From contig JACVQG010000124.1 in assembly GCA_015661045.1 (NCBI GenBank), positions 1 to 6,143 on the forward strand: a DNA stretch of 6,143 nt, written 5' to 3'. Positions 1 to 5,985 of the stretch are shown here, in pieces; position 1 is the first letter of the stretch; the number at the start of each line of letters is the position of its first letter. The position numbers and the translations under genes are program-made. The notes under the pieces are model-generated. The model was not told the origin of the DNA, did no database searches, and was given only the letters and a program-made list of their open reading frames with translations. The DNA is from Dehalococcoidia bacterium (lineage in GTDB: Bacteria; Chloroflexota; Dehalococcoidia; JACVQG01).

Positions 1-1058
1 TGGCTGCATTTGCTAAAGGGGGAAGGAACTTTTATTTCGAGGGCAATAACCGTAATAAAAGGGGCATAACACTGGACATAAAAAAACCCCAGGGCCAGGA
101 GGTTATCTACCGATTGGCTAAAACAGCCGATATCTTTGTCCAGAACTTCCGCCCCGGAGCAGCCGAGAAACTGGGCATAGGCTATGAGGATTTGAAGAAG
201 CACAACCCTAAGATTATATTCGCCTCGGCTTCCGGCTACGGCGCCAAAGGCCCTGAGGCCAACCGGCCGGCTACGGATCCGGCAGGGATGGCCCGTTCGG
301 GTATGTTGATTGCAACCTCTCGTTATGGTATGCCGCCCCATTATTATCCGGGGGCTATTGCCGACCAGATGGGGGCAATAATGTTAGCCTATGGGGTATT
401 AGCTGCTCTGGTGGCCCGGGAGAGATTGGGTGTAGGCCAGAAGGTGGATACCTCCCATCTGGGCAGTATGGTCTGGCTACAGGCGCTGAACGTCCACCAA
501 TACCTGGTACAGGGGCGGCTTCCCAACCAATGGCAGCGGGAGCGGGTGAGCAATCCCATAAGCAATTGTTACAGGTGCGCCGATGACCGCTGGCTTTTCA
601 TCGGGTTATCCCAGGCTGAGAGGTTCTGGCCTGATTTTTGCCAGGCTGTTGGTATAGAGGAATTAAGAGATGACCCGCATTATGCTACCGTTAAGAGCCG
701 CATGGAGCACAAGGAGAAGCTTATCGGAATATTAGACGATGTCTTTGCCAGCAGGACGTCAATCCAATGGTCGGAGCACTTTAAGAAAAACTACCCTGAG
801 TTTATCTTTGAAGTAGTAAGAAGTATCGCCGAACTACCACAGGACCCTCAGGTGCTTGATAACGATTACATCGTAGACTTTAACCATCCTGTGTATGGGA
901 CAGGTAAAACGCTAGGCATACCGATACAGCTCAGCGCCACCCCCGGCAGCCTTCGCCGGACAGCTCCGGAGTTCGGGCAACATACGGAGGAGGTACTCAT
1001 GGAGGTGGGGTATACCTGGGAAGAGATAGCTCAACTGAAAGAAGCTGAAGTAATTTAA
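1..1058 (+). CDS. CaiB/BaiF family (class III) CoA-transferase, 5'-truncated by the window edge
   Basis: Class III CoA-transferases move CoA between carboxylic acids through an aspartyl-CoA intermediate; formyl-CoA transferase, CaiB and BaiF are members. The frame is open from base 3 with no start, and 351 residues are visible of a usual ~400, so roughly 45-55 N-terminal residues are missing. Seen in order from the left edge: NRNKRGITLDIKKPQG, then ADIFVQNFRPGAAEKLGIGY, then SASGYGAKGPEANRP, then GAIADQMGAIMLAYGVLAAL and GVGQKVDTS. The Asp of IADQMG (codon at 363-365) sits where the family's catalytic Asp is expected. An internal TTG at 114 is not the real start, because family sequence continues upstream of it. 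The stop TAA lies 9 nt before the ThDP-enzyme gene, so the two form an operon. The substrate acid cannot be read from sequence; the neighbour suggests a formyl-CoA- or 2-hydroxyacyl-CoA-linked reaction. Confidence 0.93.
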   Translation, partial: AAFAKGGRNFYFEGNNRNKRGITLDIKKPQGQEVIYRLAKTADIFVQNFRPGAAEKLGIGYEDLKKHNPKIIFASASGYGAKGPEANRPATDPAGMARSGMLIATSRYGMPPHYYPGAIADQMGAIMLAYGVLAALVARERLGVGQKVDTSHLGSMVWLQALNVHQYLVQGRLPNQWQRERVSNPISNCYRCADDRWLFIGLSQAERFWPDFCQAVGIEELRDDPHYATVKSRMEHKEKLIGILDDVFASRTSIQWSEHFKKNYPEFIFEVVRSIAELPQDPQVLDNDYIVDFNHPVYGTGKTLGIPIQLSATPGSLRRTAPEFGQHTEEVLMEVGYTWEEIAQLKEAEVI

Positions 1059-1063
1059 GGGGG
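1057..1063 (+). promoter_or_regulatory. Ribosome binding site of the ThDP-enzyme gene
   Basis: The purine run AAGGGGG overlaps the TAA stop of the CoA-transferase and ends 4 nt before ATG 1068. It fixes that start and implies translational coupling of the two genes. Confidence 0.7.
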
Positions 1064-1067
1064 AAAA

Positions 1068-2711
1068 ATGGCTACTATTTCCGGTTCTCGTCTCGTGGCT
1101 AAGGCCCTGAAAGACCAGGGCGCAGAGGTTGTATTCTTTCTAACGGGTGGACCTATAATAGGCGCAGCCTTTAGCTGCACTCAATATGGAATAAAGATGG
1201 TGGATGTCCACCATGAGCAGGCCGCGGCTATGGCCGCCCATGGATGGGGTAGGGTGAAAGGTAAACCCGGTGTGTGTATGGCGGCAGCGGGGCCCGGCGT
1301 AACCAACTTAGTGACAGGTGTTGCTGCAGCTTATATGGATTGCTTCCCATTGGTTGTTCTGGGAGGATCCAGCGCTATACGGCAGGAATGGATGGAAGCC
1401 TTCCAGGAGATTGACCAGGTTGCCATGATGAAGCCTATTACGAAATGGGCAGCCAGGGTAACCCGAACTGAGCGCATCCCTGAATATATTGCTATGGCCT
1501 TCCGCCATGCCCAGGGGGGCCGCCCGGGGCCGGTATATCTCGATTTGCCCGGAGATATTTTAAACAGCCGTGCGGAGGATACGGCAGTAAATTATCCGCC
1601 TGCTTTTATACAAATGAAACCCCAGGGCAATCCTGAATCAGTGGCTAAAGCTGTGGAGTTGCTGTCTAAAGCTGAGCGTCCAATTATTGTCAGCGGCACT
1701 GGAGTTCTTCTATCTCATGCAGCTTCTGAGCTTAAGGAGTTTTCGGAAAAGTTCGGCATTCCAGCCTTTACCACGCCGCAAGGGCGGGGGGTAATTCCTG
1801 AAGATCACCCGTTGTGTCCCACGGCGGCGCGTTCCTTCGCTTTCAGGGAAGCGGATGTTGTTCTTACGGTGGGCACGCGGTTCAATTTCGTTATTTCGTT
1901 CGGGCGCTCTCCCCGTTTTGCCAAAGACGCCAAAATGATACAGGTGGATATAGACGCTGAGCACATAGGAAACAACCGCCCTGTCGAGGTGGGGATTGTG
2001 GGAGACGCCGGTATGGTGTTGCGCCAACTGATAGATATGGGCAAAGGAATAATTAAGAATCGGGCGGATTCGGCATGGGTTAAGAAACTCCAGGATGTTA
2101 ACAAAGAGAAACAGTCAGCCCAGCAGGCGATAGTCAACTCAGACCAGATCCCAATGCATCCAGCCCGGATGTGCAAGGAAATAGGTGATTTCATGGACAG
2201 GGATGCCATCCTGACGGTAGATGGAAACGTTACCCTGAACTGGGGCCGTCAGGTTATCCCCACTTATCAGCCGGGACACCGCCTTAATTGCGGACCGTTT
2301 GGTTGCCTGGGTGTGGGAATACCTTTCGGCATCGGCGCCAAGGTGGCCAAACCGGATAAACAGGTGATAGTCCTTAATGGGGATGGGGCCTTCGGACTGA
2401 ATGCTATGGAAATGCATACCGCAGTCAAACACAATCTTCCGATTATTGTAGTAATAAACAACAATTCAGGATGGGATCACCAGTACGAAGACCCCAAGGC
2501 CGGCGCCGTCGGGTCGTTTATTGGTGATAAAGTCAGATATGACCAGATGGTAGCTACCTTGGGCGGTTACGGCGAATTGGTGGAAAAGCCGCAGGACATC
2601 CGTCCTGCACTGGAAAGGGCGGCAGCTTCGGGGAAACCAGCCTGTATAAATATTATTACGGATAAGTATGTGGCAGGCGAGACGCTGGACTTCTACGGCT
2701 ATGCACTGTAG
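1068..2711 (+). CDS. ThDP-dependent enzyme of the oxalyl-CoA decarboxylase / 2-hydroxyacyl-CoA lyase type
   Basis: This is a full-length 547-residue member of the acetolactate synthase-like ThDP family. The N-terminal pyrimidine-binding domain (about 1-170) has the cofactor-activating Glu in HHEQAAAMAAHGWGR (E50) and AAAGPGVTN (73-80). A central domain (about 190-325) carries HPLCPTAARSFAFREADVV and the VDIDAEHIGNNRP stretch, which resemble the ADP/CoA-side region of oxalyl-CoA decarboxylase (Oxc). The C-terminal pyrophosphate domain has the ThDP/Mg motif GDGAFGLN (438-445) through NNN (464-466). Against E. coli Oxc from memory, the active-site Tyr-Glu (DYEELDQ) is Phe112-Gln113 here (AFQEIDQ), as in 2-hydroxyacyl-CoA lyases and acetolactate synthases. 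The Oxc Tyr after the NN motif is also absent (NNSGWDHQ). I therefore favour a 2-hydroxyacyl-CoA lyase-like activity releasing formyl-CoA over oxalate decarboxylation, but this is inference. It is probably cytosolic: no signal peptide or membrane segment is seen. It shares an operon with the upstream CoA-transferase. Confidence 0.9.
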   Translation: MATISGSRLVAKALKDQGAEVVFFLTGGPIIGAAFSCTQYGIKMVDVHHEQAAAMAAHGWGRVKGKPGVCMAAAGPGVTNLVTGVAAAYMDCFPLVVLGGSSAIRQEWMEAFQEIDQVAMMKPITKWAARVTRTERIPEYIAMAFRHAQGGRPGPVYLDLPGDILNSRAEDTAVNYPPAFIQMKPQGNPESVAKAVELLSKAERPIIVSGTGVLLSHAASELKEFSEKFGIPAFTTPQGRGVIPEDHPLCPTAARSFAFREADVVLTVGTRFNFVISFGRSPRFAKDAKMIQVDIDAEHIGNNRPVEVGIVGDAGMVLRQLIDMGKGIIKNRADSAWVKKLQDVNKEKQSAQQAIVNSDQIPMHPARMCKEIGDFMDRDAILTVDGNVTLNWGRQVIPTYQPGHRLNCGPFGCLGVGIPFGIGAKVAKPDKQVIVLNGDGAFGLNAMEMHTAVKHNLPIIVVINNNSGWDHQYEDPKAGAVGSFIGDKVRYDQMVATLGGYGELVEKPQDIRPALERAAASGKPACINIITDKYVAGETLDFYGYAL

Positions 2712-2787
2712 TGTACTGTCCCTGACGTAGCTTTACAAAGGTATTGCCCATGTCATTGTCACGAAAATAGCCACCTAGTTAATAAAC

Positions 2788-2850
2788 CTCTCGCCCCTAT
2801 GGGGAGAGATTTAGAGAGAGGGGAATTTCCTCTCCCTACCCTCTCCCTTA
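2788..2850 (+). repeat. Purine/pyrimidine-rich inverted-repeat element
   Basis: A strongly strand-asymmetric stretch: a purine-rich run (2801-2825) is followed by a pyrimidine-rich run (2826-2849). TCTCGCCCC (2789-2797) pairs with GGGGAGAGA (2801-2809) around a TAT loop with one mismatch. Alternatively GGGAGAG (2802-2808) pairs with CTCTCCC (2841-2847), enclosing GAGAGG (2816-2821) with CCTCTC (2829-2834). CCTCTCCCT also occurs twice with an 11-nt period (2829, 2840). It resembles the dispersed CCCTCTCCC-type palindromic repeats of some environmental bacterial genomes (inference). It could dampen read-through from the upstream operon, but no T-tract follows, so I do not call it an intrinsic terminator. 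Confidence 0.6.
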
Positions 2851-2874
2851 AAGCTGGGGGGCGTTCGTGCCAAA

Positions 2875-3623
2875 ATGAGTCGCCTGATTCTGTCGCGTCC
2901 GACTCTGTTCAGGGTGAGGCTCCTGGTTGTATCTGCCCAGTCCTGTCCAGTACTCCGCCGTGCTCAGGAGTTCGTTAGCAAAATGTTTGCAAAACGCTGG
3001 TTGCCTCCCGGCATCCTTTTCTTCCACGGCAATGGCGAGGTCGCCTGCGATTATGATGGCGTCGCTCCTCTGTATAAAAAGACGGATGTCAGCTTGTTCG
3101 TGGCCGACTTCCGTGGTTATGGACGTAGCGACGGCAGACCCGGTTTCTCCAGCATGCTTGTCGATGCACACCCCATCTTCGAAACCTTCCGCCGGGTTCT
3201 GAGGGAGAGAGGGCACACCGGCCCAATTGTATTGATGGGGCGTTCGTTGGGTGTCTATTCCACGATAGAACTGGCTTTGCACTACACGAAGGAAATAGTA
3301 GGGATTATTGTGGAAAACGGAGCTGCCCGAATGGCCAGGTTGCTGAGTCTCTTTGGCCCGTCTATGCCGACCGAGGAGGTCAAACGCCTGGAGGCAGCCA
3401 TCCTATCCAGAGTCCGCTCAATAACCATACCAGTTCTCATTATTCACGGGGAATACGATAGCCTGATTCCGGCTAGTGAGGCAGTCTGGTTACACTAGAC
3501 GTTGGGATCAAGGCTCAAACGACTGGTTATCATACCTGGGGCAGACCACAACGACATTATGCTCGTAGGCGGCCATCGTAATTCTCTGCCATCCAGGAGT
3601 TCCTTCGTTCCTTAGCGCCATAG
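2875..3623 (+). pseudogene. Alpha/beta hydrolase, decayed (in-frame TAG plus C-terminal frameshift)
   Basis: The first 207 codons encode a recognisable alpha/beta-hydrolase (serine hydrolase, substrate unknown): oxyanion-side HGNGE (51-55), DFRGYGRSDGRP (78-89), nucleophile elbow GRSLG with Ser124, and the acid Asp195 in HGEYDSLIP. TAG at 3496-3498 then ends the frame, yet family sequence continues in the same frame: RLKRLVIIPGADHNDIML, including the presumed catalytic His at codon 3547-3549. Near 3579 the homology passes to a second frame, giving FSAIQEFLRSLAP and a natural TAG at 3621-3623. The truncated product would have Ser and Asp but no His. The ATG at 2875 has no convincing ribosome binding site. 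The first ~45 residues do not look like the family N-terminus I remember, so the 5' end may be eroded too, perhaps by the adjoining repeat. No promoter is visible. Confidence 0.8.
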
Positions 3624-3827
3624 AAAGGTTTGGTCTCTGTTCAACGTGTATTATCGCTTTTCAGTGAACACTGGAGGCCCTGTGTGCTGTCGCAGGGATT
3701 GCACAATTCGATGTTATGTGCAGCGATATAGTCATCCTCTTCTATCTCACTTGCATATTCGGATGAATTTCTTTACAAAATGGTCTTAGCCCGGTAGAGA
3801 CTACATTATAGGTTCACAAAACTACTC

Positions 3828-3848
3828 GTTGGTATTGTGTTGGTATTG
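3828..3848 (+). repeat. 10-bp direct repeat upstream of the -35 box
   Basis: GTTGGTATTG occurs at 3828-3837 and again at 3839-3848, an 11-bp period that places both copies on the same DNA face. The second copy ends 4 bp before the -35 box. Relative to a start near 3888 the pair covers about -60 to -40, the usual place for an activator dimer or tandem activator site. The regulator is unknown. Confidence 0.55.
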
Positions 3849-3852
3849 CGCG

Positions 3853-3881
3853 TTGACAAAAAAATTATCAAAACCTATAAT
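3853..3881 (+). promoter_or_regulatory. Consensus sigma-70-type promoter of hyuA
   Basis: TTGACA (3853-3858) and TATAAT (3876-3881) are both perfect consensus hexamers with a 17-bp, A-rich spacer, the optimum. Transcription would start near 3887-3889, giving a leader of about 48 nt before ATG 3937. It makes hyuA-hyuB a transcription unit separate from the CoA-transferase/ThDP-enzyme operon. Confidence 0.88.
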
Positions 3882-3921
3882 GACCTAAACTTAATCGGGT
3901 GGTTAGAATCAATTTCACGAT

Positions 3922-3927
3922 GGGAGA
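3922..3927 (+). promoter_or_regulatory. Ribosome binding site of hyuA
   Basis: GGGAGA sits 9 nt before ATG 3937 and supports that start over the in-frame ATG at 3946. The same hexamer at the same distance precedes the GTG of hyuB. Confidence 0.65.
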
Positions 3928-3936
3928 TTTGAATTC

Positions 3937-5388
3937 ATGCCATATATGATAGGTATAGATACCGGTGGTACTTTTACAGACTGCGTAATTGTGGACAACA
4001 ACGGCCACATTTCGTCTGCCAAGTCGCCAACCACATACCATGACCTGTCTGAAGGTATTCTGGAAGCAGTAAAACGGGCGGGTGAAACGCTGGGTTTGTC
4101 TCTCGACAAACTATTAAAAGACACTATTCTATTCTGCCAGGCCTCCACAATTGGCACTAATGCCCTGCTGACCCGTTCGGGAGCCAGGACAGCTCTGCTT
4201 ACAACCCGCGGTTTCGAAGATATTATTCTGATGATGCGCTCAAAGGGCAGATTTGCAGGCCTCAGCGAGGACCAGATTAAACACGTGGTCAAGACCAGGA
4301 AACCAGCCCCTATAGTACCCAGGCCGTTAATAAAAGGCATCAAGGAAAGGGTTGACTATAAGGGGCGGGTGTTAATACCACTGGATGTGGAGGAAACGAA
4401 ACACACAATCTCCGAGTTGGTTGCATCGGGTATCGAGTCCATCGCCGTTTCGTTATTGTGGTCCTTCATCAACCCGGCCCATGAGAAGCAGATTAAGGAC
4501 CTTATTCGAGAGCTTTCACCAAACATTTATGTGAGTCTGGCGAGCGATCTGGCTCCGAAACTGGGTGAATATGAACGTACATCCACGGCTGTCATAGATG
4601 CATATATCGGGCCAGTCAACCAGCTTTTTGTCTCAAATTTGGACACGCACCTCAGGCAGAAAGGCTTTTCTCATTCCCCTCTGTTTTCTCAGGGTTATGG
4701 CGGAGCAGTCTCCCCGGAGTATGCCGTTAAAAAAGCGGTGGGCACATTGTCATCAGGCCCGGCTGCTGGTGTAATTGCCTCAAAATATTTAGCTGAACAA
4801 TTGGGCTATGAAAATGTCATCACCACCGATGTGGGAGGTACGAGCTTTGACGTTGGATTTATATACAAGGGTGAACCGACACTGGAACACAACCCTGTGG
4901 TGGGCCAATACGACCTTCTCATGCCTCAAATACAGGTAACATCCATCGGTGCAGGGGGAGGTAGCATAGCACGGGTAGAACCAGGTACCGGTGTTCTTAA
5001 AGTTGGCCCTGAATCCGCACGCTCCACCCCTGGCCCTGCCTGCTATGACAAGGGAGGAACCGAGCCCACGGTTACAGATGCCAATGTAGTCCTGGGCATC
5101 ATCAACCCGGACTATTTTCTCGGCGGCCGAATAAAATTAAATAGAGAAAAAGCACACCGCCGCAGGAATATTCGATGTCGCCAGCGCTTACATGACCGAC
5201 CTGGTCCGGCTGGTTACCATCGGCCGCGGTTACGACCCCAGGAATTGCGTGCTTTTCGCTTACGGTGGCGCCGGGCCGATTCATGCCTCTGTTTACGGCC
5301 GGCAGGCAAAAGAGATAGTGGTGCCTTCAAGCGCCTCTGTCCATTCTGCCCTCGGCACCGTTGTGTCGGATGTCCTCCACGTTTATGA
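3937..5388 (+). CDS. HyuA N-terminal fragment (actin-fold ATPase domains) with an out-of-frame tail
   Basis: The readable product has 483 residues, of which the first 406 are native. They include the phosphate-binding loop DTGGTFTD (8-15), QASTIGTNALLTR (68-80), MMRSKGRFAGLS with RKPAPIVPRPLI (99-132), YERTSTAVIDAYIGP (212-226), SQGYGGAVSPEY (251-262), LSSGPAAGVIA (271-281), the second phosphate loop TTDVGGTSFDVG (296-307), IGAGGGSIA (337-345) and NPDYFLGGRIKL (390-401). This order matches the Hydant_A_N and Hydantoinase_A domains. The R-S-K-G-R-x-A-G-L-S stretch recalls acetone/acetophenone carboxylase-like members more than classical hydantoinases (inference). Residues 407-483 are frameshift product, Arg- and Pro-rich, ending at TGA 5386-5388. 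Without its C-terminal third the fragment is unlikely to assemble with HyuB. Confidence 0.75.
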   Translation: MPYMIGIDTGGTFTDCVIVDNNGHISSAKSPTTYHDLSEGILEAVKRAGETLGLSLDKLLKDTILFCQASTIGTNALLTRSGARTALLTTRGFEDIILMMRSKGRFAGLSEDQIKHVVKTRKPAPIVPRPLIKGIKERVDYKGRVLIPLDVEETKHTISELVASGIESIAVSLLWSFINPAHEKQIKDLIRELSPNIYVSLASDLAPKLGEYERTSTAVIDAYIGPVNQLFVSNLDTHLRQKGFSHSPLFSQGYGGAVSPEYAVKKAVGTLSSGPAAGVIASKYLAEQLGYENVITTDVGGTSFDVGFIYKGEPTLEHNPVVGQYDLLMPQIQVTSIGAGGGSIARVEPGTGVLKVGPESARSTPGPACYDKGGTEPTVTDANVVLGIINPDYFLGGRIKLNREKAHRRRNIRCRQRLHDRPGPAGYHRPRLRPQELRAFRLRWRRADSCLCLRPAGKRDSGAFKRLCPFCPRHRCVGCPPRL

Positions 5389-5971
5389 GCTAAGCGACCC
5401 CATGAAGACACCGGGAGACGCGTCGAGGATTGAGAATCATTTTAAAGCTCTTGAAGAGCAGGCACTCCATGACCTCGGGAAGGAAGGTTTTAAGAGGGAG
5501 CAGATTATCATTGAACGATACATAGATATAAAATACTCCCGGCAGGTGCATGAGTTGCGCATTCCGGTGCCCCCGGGTAATATTTCGGTCTCTCAACTCG
5601 AGGGTGTTTATCTTGAATTCGAAAAGGTGTATGAGCGTTCTTACGGTAAGGGGGCCGGCTACAAAGAAGCCGGAACTCAAATCATGAACTTCATCGTCCA
5701 GGGACGCGGCAGAACATGGAAGCCTAAACTGGCCCCTCGACAACTTAAAACGGCGAATGCCTCAGCAGCGCTGAGGACGGCACGCCCTGTATATATGCGG
5801 AAGTATGGTGAAGACCGAGAAGCCAAAGTGTACGATTTTCTGAAGCTGGAGCCGGGCAACGAGATAAAAGGACTGGCCATCATCGAAGCTCCGGATACGA
5901 CTATGTTGATAGATATGGACCAGATGGCAAGCGCCGACCAGTTTATGAATATTCACATACAGCATTCCTAG
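5159..5971 (+). pseudogene. HyuA C-terminal fragment, in a different frame from the N-terminal part
   Basis: From base 5159 this frame reads AAGIFDVASAYMTDLVRLV, then IGRGYDPRNCVLFAYGGAGP and IHAS, the most conserved C-terminal signature of HyuA. PSSASVHSALGTVVSDV and the Hydant_A_C-like region follow, ending NIHIQHS at TAG 5969-5971. The first ATG in this frame (5192) is inside the conserved YMTDLVR segment and has no Shine-Dalgarno upstream, so I read it as an internal Met and not a start. The fragment would be translated only if the frame were restored. Confidence 0.78.
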
Positions 5972-5976
5972 GGAGA
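5971..5976 (+). promoter_or_regulatory. Ribosome binding site of hyuB
   Basis: GGGAGA overlaps the last base of the hyuA stop and lies 9 nt before GTG 5986. Compared with the hyuA start region, both read GGGAGA, 3 variable bases, GAATT, 1 base, start codon. This favours GTG 5986 over TTG 5983. Confidence 0.6.
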
Positions 5977-5985
5977 AAAGAATTG

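Larger units (their letters stand above)
3804..3882. repeat. 11-bp inverted repeat flanking the hyuA promoter
   Basis: CATTATAGGTT (3804-3814) is the exact reverse complement of AACCTATAATG (3872-3882), with 57 nt between arms. The right arm contains the whole -10 box. Such spaced arms could be two half-operators joined by looping, or a duplicated -10-like sequence facing the other way. The minus-strand copy has no good -35 (ACCAAC at the right distance), so a divergent promoter is not supported. Confidence 0.55.
3624..3936. other. Non-coding region between the hydrolase relic and hyuA
   Basis: No start-initiated gene on either strand. The right half holds the hyuA promoter and its repeats, listed separately. 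The left half (3624-3800) shows only small symmetric elements: CAGTG-AA-CACTG (3662-3673) and TGCACA/TGTGCA (3700-3705 with 3717-3722). Neither is long enough to assign a role. The local sequence is more AT-rich than the genes on both sides, as expected of a regulatory region. Confidence 0.6.
3937..5971 (+). pseudogene. hyuA-type hydantoinase A / acetone-carboxylase-like ATPase subunit, broken by an internal frame-shifting deletion
   Basis: HyuA-family proteins (N-methylhydantoinase A, 5-oxoprolinase, and the corresponding subunits of acetone and acetophenone carboxylases) are actin-fold ATPases that phosphorylate a substrate and work with a HyuB partner. The gene is recognisable end to end but lies in two frames. 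Family sequence runs in frame from ATG 3937 to LNREKA (codon at 5152-5154), then resumes one frame over at AAGIFDVASAYMTDLVR (from 5159). Between these points the family normally has about 18-19 more residues (a helix ending in a PLGM-like stretch). A missing piece of 56 or 59 nt fits both the lost residues and the frame change. Restoring it would give about 697 residues, normal for the family. It is driven by the consensus promoter at 3853 and followed 14 nt later by hyuB. The lesion is either real gene decay or an assembly collapse. Substrate is unknown. Confidence 0.8.

Noticed and set aside
1710..2464. Several minus-strand open frames inside the ThDP-enzyme gene
   Set aside because: All overlap a strongly supported gene and have no domains or start signals of their own.
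2848..3282. Minus-strand open frame of 144 codons over the hydrolase
   Set aside because: It lies opposite clear alpha/beta-hydrolase coding sequence and shows no recognisable domain. Treated as an antisense shadow.
3496..3498. In-frame TAG in the hydrolase read as a recoded sense codon (for example pyrrolysine)
   Set aside because: The ThDP-enzyme gene, the hyuA C-terminal frame and the hydrolase's own natural end all stop at TAG, and the hydrolase needs a second frame change further on. Decay is simpler.
3641..3772. Open stretch on the minus strand with protein-like composition (reads IAAHNIELCNPC among others)
   Set aside because: About 41 codons from stop to stop with no start codon, no ribosome binding site and no family I recognise. 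Probably chance.
3804..3833. Divergent minus-strand promoter using the left arm of the inverted repeat as a -10 box
   Set aside because: The hexamer at the right distance (ACCAAC) is a poor -35 match and no intact minus-strand gene lies beyond it.
3920..3922. ATG at 3920 as the hyuA start
   Set aside because: Out of frame with HyuA. ATG 3937 has a well-placed GGGAGA and leads directly into the DTGGTFTD motif.
3915..4343. Minus-strand open frame of 142 codons over the hyuA start
   Set aside because: It overlaps conserved HyuA motifs and the hyuA start signals and looks like a shadow of that gene.
5146..5160. Programmed ribosomal frameshift in hyuA at the A5 run
   Set aside because: Shifting frame at this site still leaves out about 18-19 conserved family residues, so a deletion is required. 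No stimulatory structure is evident.
5192..5971. Independent gene starting at ATG 5192
   Set aside because: Family homology extends upstream of this ATG to 5159 in the same frame, there is no ribosome binding site, and the sequence is the C-terminal third of HyuA.
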